Assembly (NCBI RefSeq): GCF_005576615.1
Contig: NZ_CP040330.1
Location: forward strand, 2,542,001-2,606,000
Length of the DNA stretch: 64,000 nt
DNA from: Natrinema versiforme
Lineage (GTDB): Archaea > Halobacteriota > Halobacteria > Halobacteriales > Natrialbaceae
Reading direction: 5' to 3'
Part shown: positions 10,101 to 18,663 of the stretch, piece after piece
Position numbering within the stretch: position 1 is the first letter of the stretch
Layout: the number at the start of each line of letters is the position of its first letter
Program-made: the position numbers and the translations under genes
Notes under the pieces: generated by a model
Seen by the model: the letters and a program-made list of their open reading frames with translations, nothing else
Told to the model about the DNA's origin: nothing
Databases searched by the model: none

Positions 10101-10995
10101 CCATGACGCCCGTGTCGCTGGACTCGTACCGCGATCGGGAGCGCATCGTGGTGACCGTTTGCAGGACCGGGACACCGAGTCGGTCGAGGAAGACGTCCTC
10201 CGCACTACTGCCTTCGTCGTCGGCGCTGCGGCCGCGCTCGTCCATCGAGAGCGAGAACATAAAGGAGGAGAGCACGGCGTCGACGATCGAATTCCCGTCG
10301 GCATCGAGCAGCCAGTTGTCAGTCACCCATTCGGCGTCTTCCTGTTCGTCCGTATCCGTTGCCGGGTTACAGAAGATCGGCAGGGCGTTCGCCCCCTGTG
10401 CCTCGAGCGCGCGGACCTGCGCGTCGACGTACCGGGTGTTCTCGTGGGTCCAGTGGGACTCGTAGAACCAGACCGCGACCGTCGGCTTGTCGGGGTCGTG
10501 GGTCGCGAGCAGGTCCTCGTACTCGATGCCCGGATGGTCGGGATGGTAGACGCCCTCGGTGGGGAGTTCAGTCGGCTCGTCGTACGCGAGGTCCCGTCCC
10601 TCGTACTCGGCGGCGAGGAAGCGACACAGGTTCGCGACGTTGATCGTCCCGCCCTTCTCCAGATAGTCGTAGATCAGATCGCGGTGTTCGGCCGAGACCG
10701 TCGTGTCCTCGAACGCAAATGCGTCGCCGGTTGCCTTGACGACCAGCGGGACGCCGGCCTCCTCGAGCGCGCCCGTCGCGTAGTCGTAGCCCGGCATGCT
10801 GTCTTCGGCCCCGTGCAGCCAGAAGATCGCCGCCGCGGCGTCGTGCAATTCCTCGACGAACTCCTCGACGTCGGCCTCGTCCTCAAGGTCGCTCTCCGAG
10901 CGGACGACCAACTCGACGTCCTCGAGGCGCTGTGCGGCCCGGCCGATCGAGCCGAGTTCGTTCTCCGTCGCGGTGTAGATCCCGATCCGTGTCAT
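7099..10995 (-). CDS. cobN: Cobaltochelatase large subunit CobN
   Basis: ATP-dependent chelatase subunit of the CobN/BchH/ChlH family, binding the corrin and receiving the metal. The protein is 1298 residues, normal for CobN. Recognisable stretches run through its length: [16 protein letters not shown] at the start, [71 protein letters not shown] and the C-terminal [19 protein letters not shown]. The start MTRIGIY is chosen because the in-frame upstream extension is basic shadow sequence antisense to the divergent chelatase gene. With the AAA-VWA protein across the promoter it should form the chelatase. Confidence 0.95.
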   Translation of the reverse strand: [1298 protein letters not shown]

Positions 10996-11029
10996 CGTAC
11001 TTTTAAACCTCTGTTGTATTAGCTCAAGT
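10996..11029. promoter_or_regulatory. Divergent promoter region cobN / chelatase AAA-VWA gene
   Basis: Only 34 bases separate the two start codons. The AT-rich core ttttaaac (11001-11008) is the only TATA-like element on either strand, and on both sides it is too close to an ATG for a full leader. Transcripts should be leaderless or the promoters overlap the coding ends. Both chelatase subunits are therefore probably co-regulated from here. Confidence 0.5.
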
Positions 11030-13276
11030 ATGGTTGCAGACGCCGGAGGCAAAAAGCTATCGTCACTCCCCTTTCCGGCGATCGTCGGACAGGAGGAGTT
11101 AAAGCGCGTGCTGCTCGCCGTGGCGGCCAACGACGGCCTCGACGGGGCCCTGATCGTCGGCGAGAAAGGAACCGCGAAGTCGACCGCCGTTCGGGCGCTC
11201 GTCGATCTCCTGCCCGAGCAGCGAGCCGTCGCGGACTGTCCGTACGGCTGTTCCCCCGACGAACCGAATCTGCAGTGCGAGACGTGCCGCGACCGCGACC
11301 CCGACGACCTGCCGGTCGAGACGCGACCGGTTCCCCTCGTGACCCTCCCGCTCGGCGCGACGCGGGACCGCGTCGTCGGCACCCTCTCGGTCGAGGACGC
11401 CCTCGCGGGAGACGCGGACTTCGACCCCGGCCTATTGGCCCGCGCCAATCGCGGCATCCTCTACGTCGACGAGGTCAACCTGCTGGACGACCACCTCGTC
11501 GACGTGATCCTCGATTCGGCTGCGAGCGGCGTCAACACCGTCGAGCGGGATGGGGTCAGCGTCTCCCATCCCGCGAACTTCACCCTGATCGGGACGATGA
11601 ACCCTGAAGAGGGCGATCTGCGCCCTCAGTTGCGGGACCGCTTCGCCCTACAGGCCAGCGTCGAGGGCTGTCGCGAGATTGACGACCGGGTCGAGATTAT
11701 CGACCGCGCGCTCGAGGCCGACGGCGGCGCTGGCAGTGACGGCGGTTCCGATCCGCGAACGGAGTACGCCGACGAGGTCGACGCCCTTCGCGACGATCTG
11801 GCCGCCGCTCGAGCGGCGATCTCGAGCGTCTCGCTCCCCGCCGAGTTCAAGGCGGAAATTGCCGAACTCTGTCTCGAGGCCGGCGTCGACGGTCACCGCG
11901 GCGACGTGGCGACGGCGCGGACCGCCATGACCCTGGCCGCGCTCGAGGGCCGCAAGACGGTCATCGAGTCCGATATCCACGAGGCCGCGACGTACGCGCT
12001 CCCCCACCGCCTCCGGAGCACGCCCTTCGAGGACGAACCGGATCTCGACGACCTGCTCGAGGATCGATTCGATGAGGAGTCGCCGGACGAGGGAAACGGA
12101 GACGACGAGAGCGACGCGGACGACGGTGCCAGCGAGGACGGCGCGGACGGTAGGGACGAGGGAGCCGAGTCGGAACCCGGCGACGGGGACGAACGCGGAG
12201 ACGGCGGCGAGAGTGACGGTGGCGCGGACGGCGACGGCGAGAGCGACGAGGAGGGTTCCGACGGCGACGAGTCTGGAACCGGTGAGGACTCGAGTCCCGA
12301 ACGGCGACCCGACGACGGCGAGCGGCCGGCGTCGGCGAACCAGTCGCCCGCCGAAGCCGGTGACGGCGAGTCAGACGACGACTCGAGCGAGCGGGATTCG
12401 GACTCGGACGAATCGCCCGAGGACGGCGGGGACGACGGGGACGACGAAACCGCCCAGCCGCTGGTCCCCGGCCAGCAGCGGGCCGACATCGGCGAGGCGC
12501 GAGCGCCGGACCTCGAGACGCCGACGGCCGAACACAGCGGGAACGCGACGGCGACCGGGTCCCGGGCGAGCACGGCACCGAGTACGGACAACCGGGGCGC
12601 TCGGGTCCGCACCGAACCCGCCTCGGGCGAGGGATCGATCGACGCCGCGGCGTCGGTCCGCTCGGCCGCCTCTCGAGGCGAGTCCCGCGTCGAGGAGCGG
12701 GACCTCCGGCAATCGGTTCGTACCGGCGAAACGTCGGTGACGATCGTCTTCGCCGTCGACGCCAGCGCCTCGATGCGGCCGGCGATGCGGACCGCGAAAG
12801 GCGTCGTCCTCGAACTCCTGCGCGACAGCTACGAACACCGCGATCGGGTCGCGTTCGTCGCCTTCGCCGGCGAAGACGCCGACGTCTTGCTCCCGCCGAC
12901 CGACAGCGTCTCGCTGGCCGCCCGCCATCTCAAAACCCTCCCCTCGGGCGACCGTACCCCGCTACCGGCCGGCCTCGAGACCTCGAGACGAGTGCTCGAG
13001 CGGGCCGAAACCGACGCCTCAGTCGTCGTCCTCGTCACTGACGGTCGGGCGAACGTCGCCGACGGGAGCCCGACCGAGGCGACCCGAACCGCGGCTCGAG
13101 CGCTGGCGTCCAGCGATACTCGGGTGGTCGTCGTCGACGCGGGCGACGACTCCCGGGCCGGCCTCTCGGAACTGGTCGCCGGCGAAACCGAGGGCGAACT
13201 GGTCGACCTCGCCTCGCTGTCGGTCGACACGGTGCGGGCGGCCGCCGAGCGGGCGGCCGACGGGACACAGCGATAG
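11030..13276 (+). CDS. Chelatase ATPase/VWA fusion (ChlI-ChlD type)
   Basis: Motor and scaffold subunit of a Mg/Co chelatase, fused in one 748-residue protein. The AAA+ domain has Walker A GEKGTAKST (44-52), Walker B ILYVDEVN (143-150) and GTMNPEEGDLRPQLRDRF. A very acidic Asp/Ser/Gly-rich linker of about 200 residues follows, then a C-terminal VWA domain with the MIDAS start VDASASM (near 575) and VTDGRAN. Four cysteines (70, 74, 83, 86) lie between Walker A and B, in a spacing that could hold a metal. It lies divergent from cobN, which supports a cobaltochelatase role. Confidence 0.92.
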   Translation: MVADAGGKKLSSLPFPAIVGQEELKRVLLAVAANDGLDGALIVGEKGTAKSTAVRALVDLLPEQRAVADCPYGCSPDEPNLQCETCRDRDPDDLPVETRPVPLVTLPLGATRDRVVGTLSVEDALAGDADFDPGLLARANRGILYVDEVNLLDDHLVDVILDSAASGVNTVERDGVSVSHPANFTLIGTMNPEEGDLRPQLRDRFALQASVEGCREIDDRVEIIDRALEADGGAGSDGGSDPRTEYADEVDALRDDLAAARAAISSVSLPAEFKAEIAELCLEAGVDGHRGDVATARTAMTLAALEGRKTVIESDIHEAATYALPHRLRSTPFEDEPDLDDLLEDRFDEESPDEGNGDDESDADDGASEDGADGRDEGAESEPGDGDERGDGGESDGGADGDGESDEEGSDGDESGTGEDSSPERRPDDGERPASANQSPAEAGDGESDDDSSERDSDSDESPEDGGDDGDDETAQPLVPGQQRADIGEARAPDLETPTAEHSGNATATGSRASTAPSTDNRGARVRTEPASGEGSIDAAASVRSAASRGESRVEERDLRQSVRTGETSVTIVFAVDASASMRPAMRTAKGVVLELLRDSYEHRDRVAFVAFAGEDADVLLPPTDSVSLAARHLKTLPSGDRTPLPAGLETSRRVLERAETDASVVVLVTDGRANVADGSPTEATRTAARALASSDTRVVVVDAGDDSRAGLSELVAGETEGELVDLASLSVDTVRAAAERAADGTQR

Positions 13277-13357
13277 TGTTCTCGAGCGATCGGGGTTGGG
13301 TGCAGGGACGGACCAACACCCCTTTGACCACCCTCGGTCGTTATCCGACGAGAATCG

Positions 13358-14947
13358 ATGACGGGGGACGAGCCAGTCGCCGACGAGTCCGTCGGTGACG
13401 GCATCGAATACGGGATCGACGAACAGCCGCCGGTCGGCGAATCGATGGTGCTGGGGATTCAGCACTACCTGACGATGGTGGGTGCGAACATCGCAGTGCC
13501 GCTGATATTGGCCGACGCGATGGGGATGCCACCCGGGGTGACCGCGCGGTTCATCGGGACGTTCTTCGTCGTCTCCGGGATCGCGACGCTCGCCCAGACG
13601 ACGTTCGGGAACCGGTACCCGATCGTCCAAGGCGCGCCGTTTTCCATGCTCGCACCCGCGCTGGCGATCGTCGGCGTCGTGACCGCCGGCGGCGTCTCGG
13701 GTGGCTCGGGCTGGGAGGCCGCGCTGTTGCAGTTACAGGGGGCGATCATCGTCGCTGCAGTCGTCGAAGTCGCGATGGGTTATTTCGGACTGGTCGGGAA
13801 GCTCCGGCGGTTCCTCTCACCGGTCGTCATCGCACCCACGATCGCGCTGATCGGACTGTCGCTGTTCAACGCCGATCAGATCACCGCGGCGAACCAGAGC
13901 TGGTGGCTACTCGGGCTCACGCTCGGGCTCATTCTGCTGTTCTCGCAGTACCTCGACGTCAAACACAGGGCGTTCCGCCTCTATCCGGTTATTCTGGCGC
14001 TCGTCATCGCGTGGTTCGCTGCTGCCACATTGTCGGTACTCGGCGTGATCGGCGGAAGCCATCCGGGGTACGTCGAACTCGGACAGGTAACGGACACCCG
14101 TGCCCTGCTGCCGATCTACCCCTTCCAATGGGGGACGCCGCAGGTGACGACCGCCTTCGTCGTCGGCATGTTCGCCGGGGTGCTCGCCTCGATCGTCGAG
14201 AGCATCGGCGACTACTACGCGGTGGCGAACATCACGGGCTCCGGCGCTCCGAGCGGGAAGCGGATCAATCACGGCATCGGGATGGAGGGGCTCATGAACG
14301 TCTTCTCGGGCGTGATGGGCACCGCCGGCTCGACCTCCTACTCCGAGAACATCGGCGCGATCGGGCTGACCGGCGTCGCCTCGAGGTACGTCGTCCAGAT
14401 CGGGGCCGTGATCATGCTGTTCGTCGGCTTCATCGGTTACTTCGGCCAGCTGATCGCGACGATTCCGGACCCGATCGTCGGCGGCCTCTTCATCGCCATG
14501 TTCGGCCAGATCGTCGCCGTCGGGATCTCGAACCTGCGCCACGTCGATCTCGACTCCTCGCGCAACACCTTCGTCATCGGCTTCGCGCTCTTCGTCGGAC
14601 TGGCGATCCCGGCGTACATGGGCAACTTCGAGAGCACGATCGTGTTCCGGGAGGCGGTCGGCCTCGAGGCCGGCGTCAACGCGCTGGTCGGAACGCTCGG
14701 GGTCGCGGGAACCGCTGCTGCGACGTGGATCGAAGCCGCGGCGCAAGCCGTCGTCGACACCATCTTCATCATCGGCACGACGGGGATGGCCGTCGGCGGG
14801 CTCGCGGCGCTCGTCCTCGACAACACGATCCCGGGAACCCGCGAGGAACGCGGCCTCGCGGAGTGGAACCGGCTCACAGAAGACGAGTCGGAGTTCGAAT
14901 CGTTCTGGGATCGCTGGGTTCGGACCGAGGCCCGCAGCGAGGACTGA
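13358..14947 (+). CDS. NCS2-family nucleobase:cation symporter
   Basis: Uracil/xanthine-type permease of 529 residues with about 12-14 membrane segments. Family features are the early GIQHYLTMVGANIAVPL, GTFFVVSGIATLAQTTFGNRYPIVQG, the substrate-site region VGMFAGVLASIVESIGDYYA with the conserved glutamate, and GTAGSTSYSENIGAIGLTGVASR. It imports a purine or pyrimidine base with a cation; which base cannot be told. It has its own upstream region of 81 bases and no purine-salvage neighbours. Confidence 0.92.
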   Translation: MTGDEPVADESVGDGIEYGIDEQPPVGESMVLGIQHYLTMVGANIAVPLILADAMGMPPGVTARFIGTFFVVSGIATLAQTTFGNRYPIVQGAPFSMLAPALAIVGVVTAGGVSGGSGWEAALLQLQGAIIVAAVVEVAMGYFGLVGKLRRFLSPVVIAPTIALIGLSLFNADQITAANQSWWLLGLTLGLILLFSQYLDVKHRAFRLYPVILALVIAWFAAATLSVLGVIGGSHPGYVELGQVTDTRALLPIYPFQWGTPQVTTAFVVGMFAGVLASIVESIGDYYAVANITGSGAPSGKRINHGIGMEGLMNVFSGVMGTAGSTSYSENIGAIGLTGVASRYVVQIGAVIMLFVGFIGYFGQLIATIPDPIVGGLFIAMFGQIVAVGISNLRHVDLDSSRNTFVIGFALFVGLAIPAYMGNFESTIVFREAVGLEAGVNALVGTLGVAGTAAATWIEAAAQAVVDTIFIIGTTGMAVGGLAALVLDNTIPGTREERGLAEWNRLTEDESEFESFWDRWVRTEARSED

Positions 14948-15016
14948 TTGCGGGCGACTCGCTGCCCGTGCGAGCGCAACCACTCGTTCTAAGAGCGCAC
15001 GAGCCCCAGTAGTCGT

Positions 15017-15844
15017 ATGGCAGCACTCGAACTCGCGGACGGGACGATCCACTACGAGACGAGCGGTGCAGGCCCCCCGCTGGTGTTCGTCCACGGCGGC
15101 TGGATGAACGGGCAGGCGTGGGACCCGCAGGTCGAGCGCTTCGCCGACGACTACCGGGTCGTCACGCTCGACGTGCGGGGCCACGGCGACACCGGCGCGA
15201 CCGAGCCCGATCGGTATTCGATCGGCCTCTTTACCGACGACCTCGAAGCGCTGCTCTCGGAACTCGAGATCGAGCGGCCGATCCTCTGTGGGCTCTCGCT
15301 GGGGTCGATGGTCGTCCAGGAGTACGTAGCCCGCCACCCCGACGGCGCGACGGGGGCGATTCTGGGCGGTGCGGTGCGGTCGATGCCGCCGGTGGAGTTG
15401 CCGGCGGGGATGAAGTCGTTCTGGTCGCCGCTGCCGGCGATGTCGGCGTCGCTGTCGGTGTCCGGCTCGAAGGGGACCTTCCGATCGATGTTGCAGTCGA
15501 TTCAGGCGACGACCGGCGAGCGGTGGCTGTCAGTCGATCCCGAGACCAGGGTCGCGGCGATCGAAGACGTCGGCGACATCCCGGCGGCGGAGTTCCGCAA
15601 GATCTTCGGCGCGCTCTACCGGTACGACCCGCCCGAACTGACCGGCCTCGAGACGCCGACGCTCGTGGTCCACGGCGAGCAGGAGGCCCCGCTGGTCAAG
15701 CGACAGGGCCGCCAGATCGCCTCGGCGGTCGCCGACGGCGATCGGCTGGAACTCGCCGACTCGGGCCACCTCGTCAATCAGGACCGACCGCGGGTGTTCA
15801 ACTCGGCGGCGGCCGACTTTCTCGCGGCCCTCCCCGCGGCGTAG
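15017..15844 (+). CDS. Alpha/beta hydrolase
   Basis: A 275-residue alpha/beta-hydrolase-fold enzyme. The oxyanion region is HGGWMNGQAW, the nucleophile elbow is GLSLGS (Ser near 98), a catalytic Asp is likely in the region around TLVVHGEQEA, and the catalytic His sits in DSGHLVNQDRP. The lid region is short. The substrate is unknown; it looks like the small soluble esterase/lactonase/dehalogenase group. It stands alone between the permease and the MaoC-type gene. Confidence 0.9.
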   Translation: MAALELADGTIHYETSGAGPPLVFVHGGWMNGQAWDPQVERFADDYRVVTLDVRGHGDTGATEPDRYSIGLFTDDLEALLSELEIERPILCGLSLGSMVVQEYVARHPDGATGAILGGAVRSMPPVELPAGMKSFWSPLPAMSASLSVSGSKGTFRSMLQSIQATTGERWLSVDPETRVAAIEDVGDIPAAEFRKIFGALYRYDPPELTGLETPTLVVHGEQEAPLVKRQGRQIASAVADGDRLELADSGHLVNQDRPRVFNSAAADFLAALPAA

Positions 15845-16078
15845 GGTCACTGCACATCGTCGCCGCGTCTCGGGTCCCTCACTCGAATCCCGGGTTCCCT
15901 GACTGCTCGGCTCGAGTCACAGTGCCGTCTCGGACCGCTGTGCTCTAACTGTCAGTATCGGTGATGATCGCTGTCAATATCCCAATGTGATTTGGCGATA
16001 CCACAAAGACGACGACCGTACTAGCTCAACCCGGAATCGTCAGCTCCCGTCGAATGGTAGCTTTCAACATTCAATGCT

Positions 16079-16735
16079 ATGAGTAGCCAATGTCCGGACA
16101 CCGATAGCGCAGACGCCACGCCGGCGGCCGACCAGTGGTCCAGCATCTCGAAACACGTCGTCAACAGCTACGTCGAAGCTAACAACGCGTTCCTCGCGGC
16201 GATGGGCTTTGGCTCCGCGGCGGGCGAGACGTCCACTGCCCGAGCGGAGGGAGAGACGACGACCCCGCCGTCGACCGCCGAAGTGTCGTTCGGCGACGAG
16301 ACGTGGGTCATGGAGCGCTCGACCGACGACTACGACTCGCTCGGCGTCGGCGACTACGTCCGATTCAGCAAACCGATCGCGGACACCGACGTAACCGCGT
16401 TCGCGCAGGTCTCCGGCGACACCAACCGGCTCCACCTCGAGTCGGAGTTCGCCGAGGCAACCCAGTTCGAGGGCCGGATCGCCCACGGCACGCTCGTCGC
16501 CGGCACGATCAGCGCCGCACTGGCCCGGCTCCCCGGGGTGACGGTCTACCTCTCGCAGGACCTCGAGTTCACGGGACCGGTTCGGATCGGCGAGACGGTC
16601 ACCGCCGAGTGCGAGATCGTCGAGGACCTCGGCGGCGACCGCTACCGGCTGCACACGACCGTCGTCGGCGAGGACGAGGAGACGGTCATCGACGGCGAGG
16701 CGGTCGTCATCATCAACGAGATGTCCGAGACGTAG
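16079..16735 (+). CDS. MaoC-family (R)-specific enoyl-CoA hydratase
   Basis: A 218-residue protein with a C-terminal hot-dog domain: VRFSKPIADTDVTAFAQVSGDTNRLHL carries the Asp/His hydratase motif, followed by FEGRIAHGTLVAGTISAAL. The first 75 or so residues are an extra domain (helix with HVVNSYVEANNAFLAAMGF, then an Ala/Thr-rich linker) not present in plain PhaJ. In haloarchaea MaoC-type genes with such N-termini are linked to polyhydroxyalkanoate metabolism, so a role in supplying (R)-3-hydroxyacyl-CoA is likely; no pha genes are visible beside it. Confidence 0.87.
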   Translation: MSSQCPDTDSADATPAADQWSSISKHVVNSYVEANNAFLAAMGFGSAAGETSTARAEGETTTPPSTAEVSFGDETWVMERSTDDYDSLGVGDYVRFSKPIADTDVTAFAQVSGDTNRLHLESEFAEATQFEGRIAHGTLVAGTISAALARLPGVTVYLSQDLEFTGPVRIGETVTAECEIVEDLGGDRYRLHTTVVGEDEETVIDGEAVVIINEMSET

Positions 16736-17078
16736 CGGGCGGATTCAATTCGGCAGACACGCGGGAGACGCGGCCAGCGACACGGCGAAGAGCGGTGCCT
16801 TGGGTCTCCTTCTGATCGCAGGATTTGACGACCAGTGATCCTCGAGTTCGGTATTGTCCTGTTTCCCAACTGACGGCTAGCAGCGTACGTAGGGCTCGGC
16901 CGGGGGCGTGCGATCGCCTGCCGTCGGCGTGAGCAGCGCGCTCGAGTCCCCGTCGAAACCGTCGTCTCGCTCGTCGCTCTCCGTCGAAAATGTCTCAACA
17001 GGTATCAATCCGTCATGGTCGTGGCTCCGTGACTACCACCAGACCTATTACTACCACGCTCACAACCAGTGTCCGGAC
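16736..17078. other. Intergenic region, no gene seen
   Basis: About 340 bases without a reading frame of haloarchaeal composition on either strand. The last 50 bases carry cctattactacc (17043-17054), a plausible promoter element of the next gene. I see no repeats or RNA signature. Confidence 0.4.
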
Positions 17079-17396
17079 ATGACCGATCGACCGCCATCCC
17101 CGTCGACGCCGGCGACCGGCCCCACGATCGTCGACACCGCCCTCGAGGACGCCATCGTCGCGACGACGCCCCAACTCGCCGACTCCATCGAGGACTCGCT
17201 GGGCTGTCGCCTCAACGAATCCGTCTTCGAGGACCTCCTGCTCGAGTTGGATCGCCACGAGTACGTCGACTGGGTAACCGTTACGCAGAGCGGCGACTAC
17301 GTCTGGGACCTCTCCGACTCGCCCGACCGCATCGGCGAGGCCATCGCCGACGCCGTCGTGTCTCGCCTCGAGTCGTGGCTCGCGGCCGATAACTGA
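17079..17396 (+). CDS. Small acidic haloarchaeal protein, unknown function
   Basis: A 105-residue protein: a Pro/Thr-rich N-terminus, then a predicted helix-rich core (IVDTALEDAIVATTPQLADS, LNESVFEDLLLELDRHEYVD) and a short beta stretch WVTVTQSGDYVWDLS, which has the shape of a winged-helix-like fold. No cysteines or membrane segments. The ATG at 17079 is chosen because a longer in-frame extension is basic and lacks composition. A DNA-binding role is only a guess from predicted fold. Confidence 0.7.
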   Translation: MTDRPPSPSTPATGPTIVDTALEDAIVATTPQLADSIEDSLGCRLNESVFEDLLLELDRHEYVDWVTVTQSGDYVWDLSDSPDRIGEAIADAVVSRLESWLAADN

Positions 17397-17601
17397 GCGC
17401 TCGTCTCGCGGGTGGGCCGCGTTGGTAGCGAATGCCCTTCTCGAAAAGAACGTCCCGCGCTCGAGCCTCGCTCACGGGCCGAGTCCCGACTGCGGCGTCT
17501 GGTGGTGGTTTCAAGACGGCAGTGAGACGACCGCCGTCGACGGCCCGACTGCCCGCCGCGGCTCGAGCGGCGGCTGGTGTGTCAGTTGCCGACTCGAGCC
17601 G

Positions 17602-17763
17602 TTAGGGTTCGCAGCCCTCCCCGATCAGTCCGGGCGGCACCTGACAGCCACAGGGCGAGGCGTAGCCCTCCGTCGGCCCGACGGCCGTCACGCCGACGAC
17701 CGGTCGGCCGCAGTCGGGACAGTCCGGGAGCAGATCGCCGCTCGAGTCGGAACGGTCAGACAC
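17602..17763 (-). CDS. Small zinc-ribbon-type protein
   Basis: A 53-residue protein with CPDCGRPV and a second pair SPCGCQV, giving four cysteines plus one near the end (GEGCEP), which suggests zinc binding. I place the start at GTG 17763, because GGAGGT lies four bases before it; a longer frame would need a TTG at 17823. Small CxxCG proteins are abundant in haloarchaea and mostly of unknown role. The 5' side faces a long gap that holds a structured RNA candidate. Confidence 0.65.
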   Translation of the reverse strand: MSDRSDSSGDLLPDCPDCGRPVVGVTAVGPTEGYASPCGCQVPPGLIGEGCEP

Positions 17764-17842
17764 GGCGACCTCCGGACGTGGCTCTGGTGAAGACGAGTTG
17801 CGAGGCTCCTCGAGGCGGTGCAATCGATCGTCGTGCGGGATG

Positions 17843-17850
17843 TTTATATC
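17843..17850. promoter_or_regulatory. TATA-like element for the structured RNA candidate
   Basis: TTTATATC lies in an otherwise GC-rich stretch. On the plus strand its centre is about 26 bases before 17872, the first base of the first hairpin. On the minus strand it could serve the small zinc protein gene, as the element is nearly symmetric. Confidence 0.4.
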
Positions 17851-17870
17851 CCGGTAGAATGTACGGAATC

Positions 17871-17985
17871 ATGGCTTCGAATCCCTCGTGGGGATTTGGA
17901 AGCCACGTCTCGGGTGCTCCACCACCCGGGCATTTGCGCGCATGCCCCTCGCGACTCGTAGAGAGTGGCTTCCGTTCTTATTGTT
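17871..17985 (+). ncRNA. Candidate structured RNA with alternative pairings
   Basis: Hairpin-dense, non-coding stretch. Hairpin 1 spans 17872-17905 (TGGCTTC/GAAGCCA then GAATCCC/GGGATTT, loop TCGT). Next come CGGGTG/CACCCG (17910-17927 region), GCAT/ATGC and ACTC/GAGT. GGAAGCCAC at 17898-17906 can instead pair over nine bases with GTGGCTTCC at 17965-17973, so two folds exclude each other. A T-rich run follows (ttcttattgttg). No reading frame fits. The minus strand would carry the same hairpins in the leader of the zinc protein gene; the TATA spacing favours the plus strand. Confidence 0.45.
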
Positions 17986-18237
17986 GATCCATAATGACTT
18001 ATATCTACTGCTAATGTGCGAGAATCAGGTCGATCAGATGCGGGCTATAGATAACTCTCATTTCGGGCCACCATTCGATGCATCACTGTATGCGTCGGTA
18101 TACTCGTCTCTCAGGCCGGTGAGCGCGTCACGTTTCTCACTGTGGGATCGATAAGAGACTGTTTGAAAACGGATTCTCGGTATCGGACTTCACATTACCT
18201 CTGGAGTAGAGCGGACGAATAACTGCAACCGCTCCGG

Positions 18238-18663
18238 TCAGGCACCGTTGCGGTCGAGTCGGTCCTCTCGAGTATACTCCCCGTGATACACGAGCATGTC
18301 GACGCCAGTCATCACGAGCGAGAGACCGCCGACGACGGTTACGACGAGCAACAGCAGTCCGCCGGTATCGACGAACGAGAGCGGGAACGCCAGCCCCAGC
18401 AGGATATTCCCGAGTCCGCTCCACTGGTACCACGCCCAGCGGTCGGTGAGTCGGGTGTCGGTCGCTGCCACGATGTCGAACACGCCGGCCAATCCGAACA
18501 CAATCGCCTGCCCGAACTCCATCGGTGCCTCGAGGAGGGGCCGCGAGAGCAACAGGAGGGCGGCGGCGACGAGTACCAGAAATACACCGACGACGGCGCT
18601 GAGTCGCCGATTACGGCGTTCGTTCATGGTCTCGTCGGCGTCGAACGAGCGAGTCGGTTCCAT
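18238..18663 (-). CDS. Four-helix membrane protein, unknown function
   Basis: A 141-residue integral membrane protein with about four hydrophobic segments (LSAVVGVFLVLVAAALLLL, AIVFGLAGVFDIVAA, GLGNILLGLAFPLSF, GLLLLVVTVVGGLSLVM) after a charged N-terminus. I start at MEPTRSF because an element reading aactatatcg on this strand lies 20-25 bases before it, fitting a leaderless transcript; longer starts up to 18753 are open. No cysteines or motifs. I do not recognise the family. Confidence 0.7.
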   Translation of the reverse strand: MEPTRSFDADETMNERRNRRLSAVVGVFLVLVAAALLLLSRPLLEAPMEFGQAIVFGLAGVFDIVAATDTRLTDRWAWYQWSGLGNILLGLAFPLSFVDTGGLLLLVVTVVGGLSLVMTGVDMLVYHGEYTREDRLDRNGA

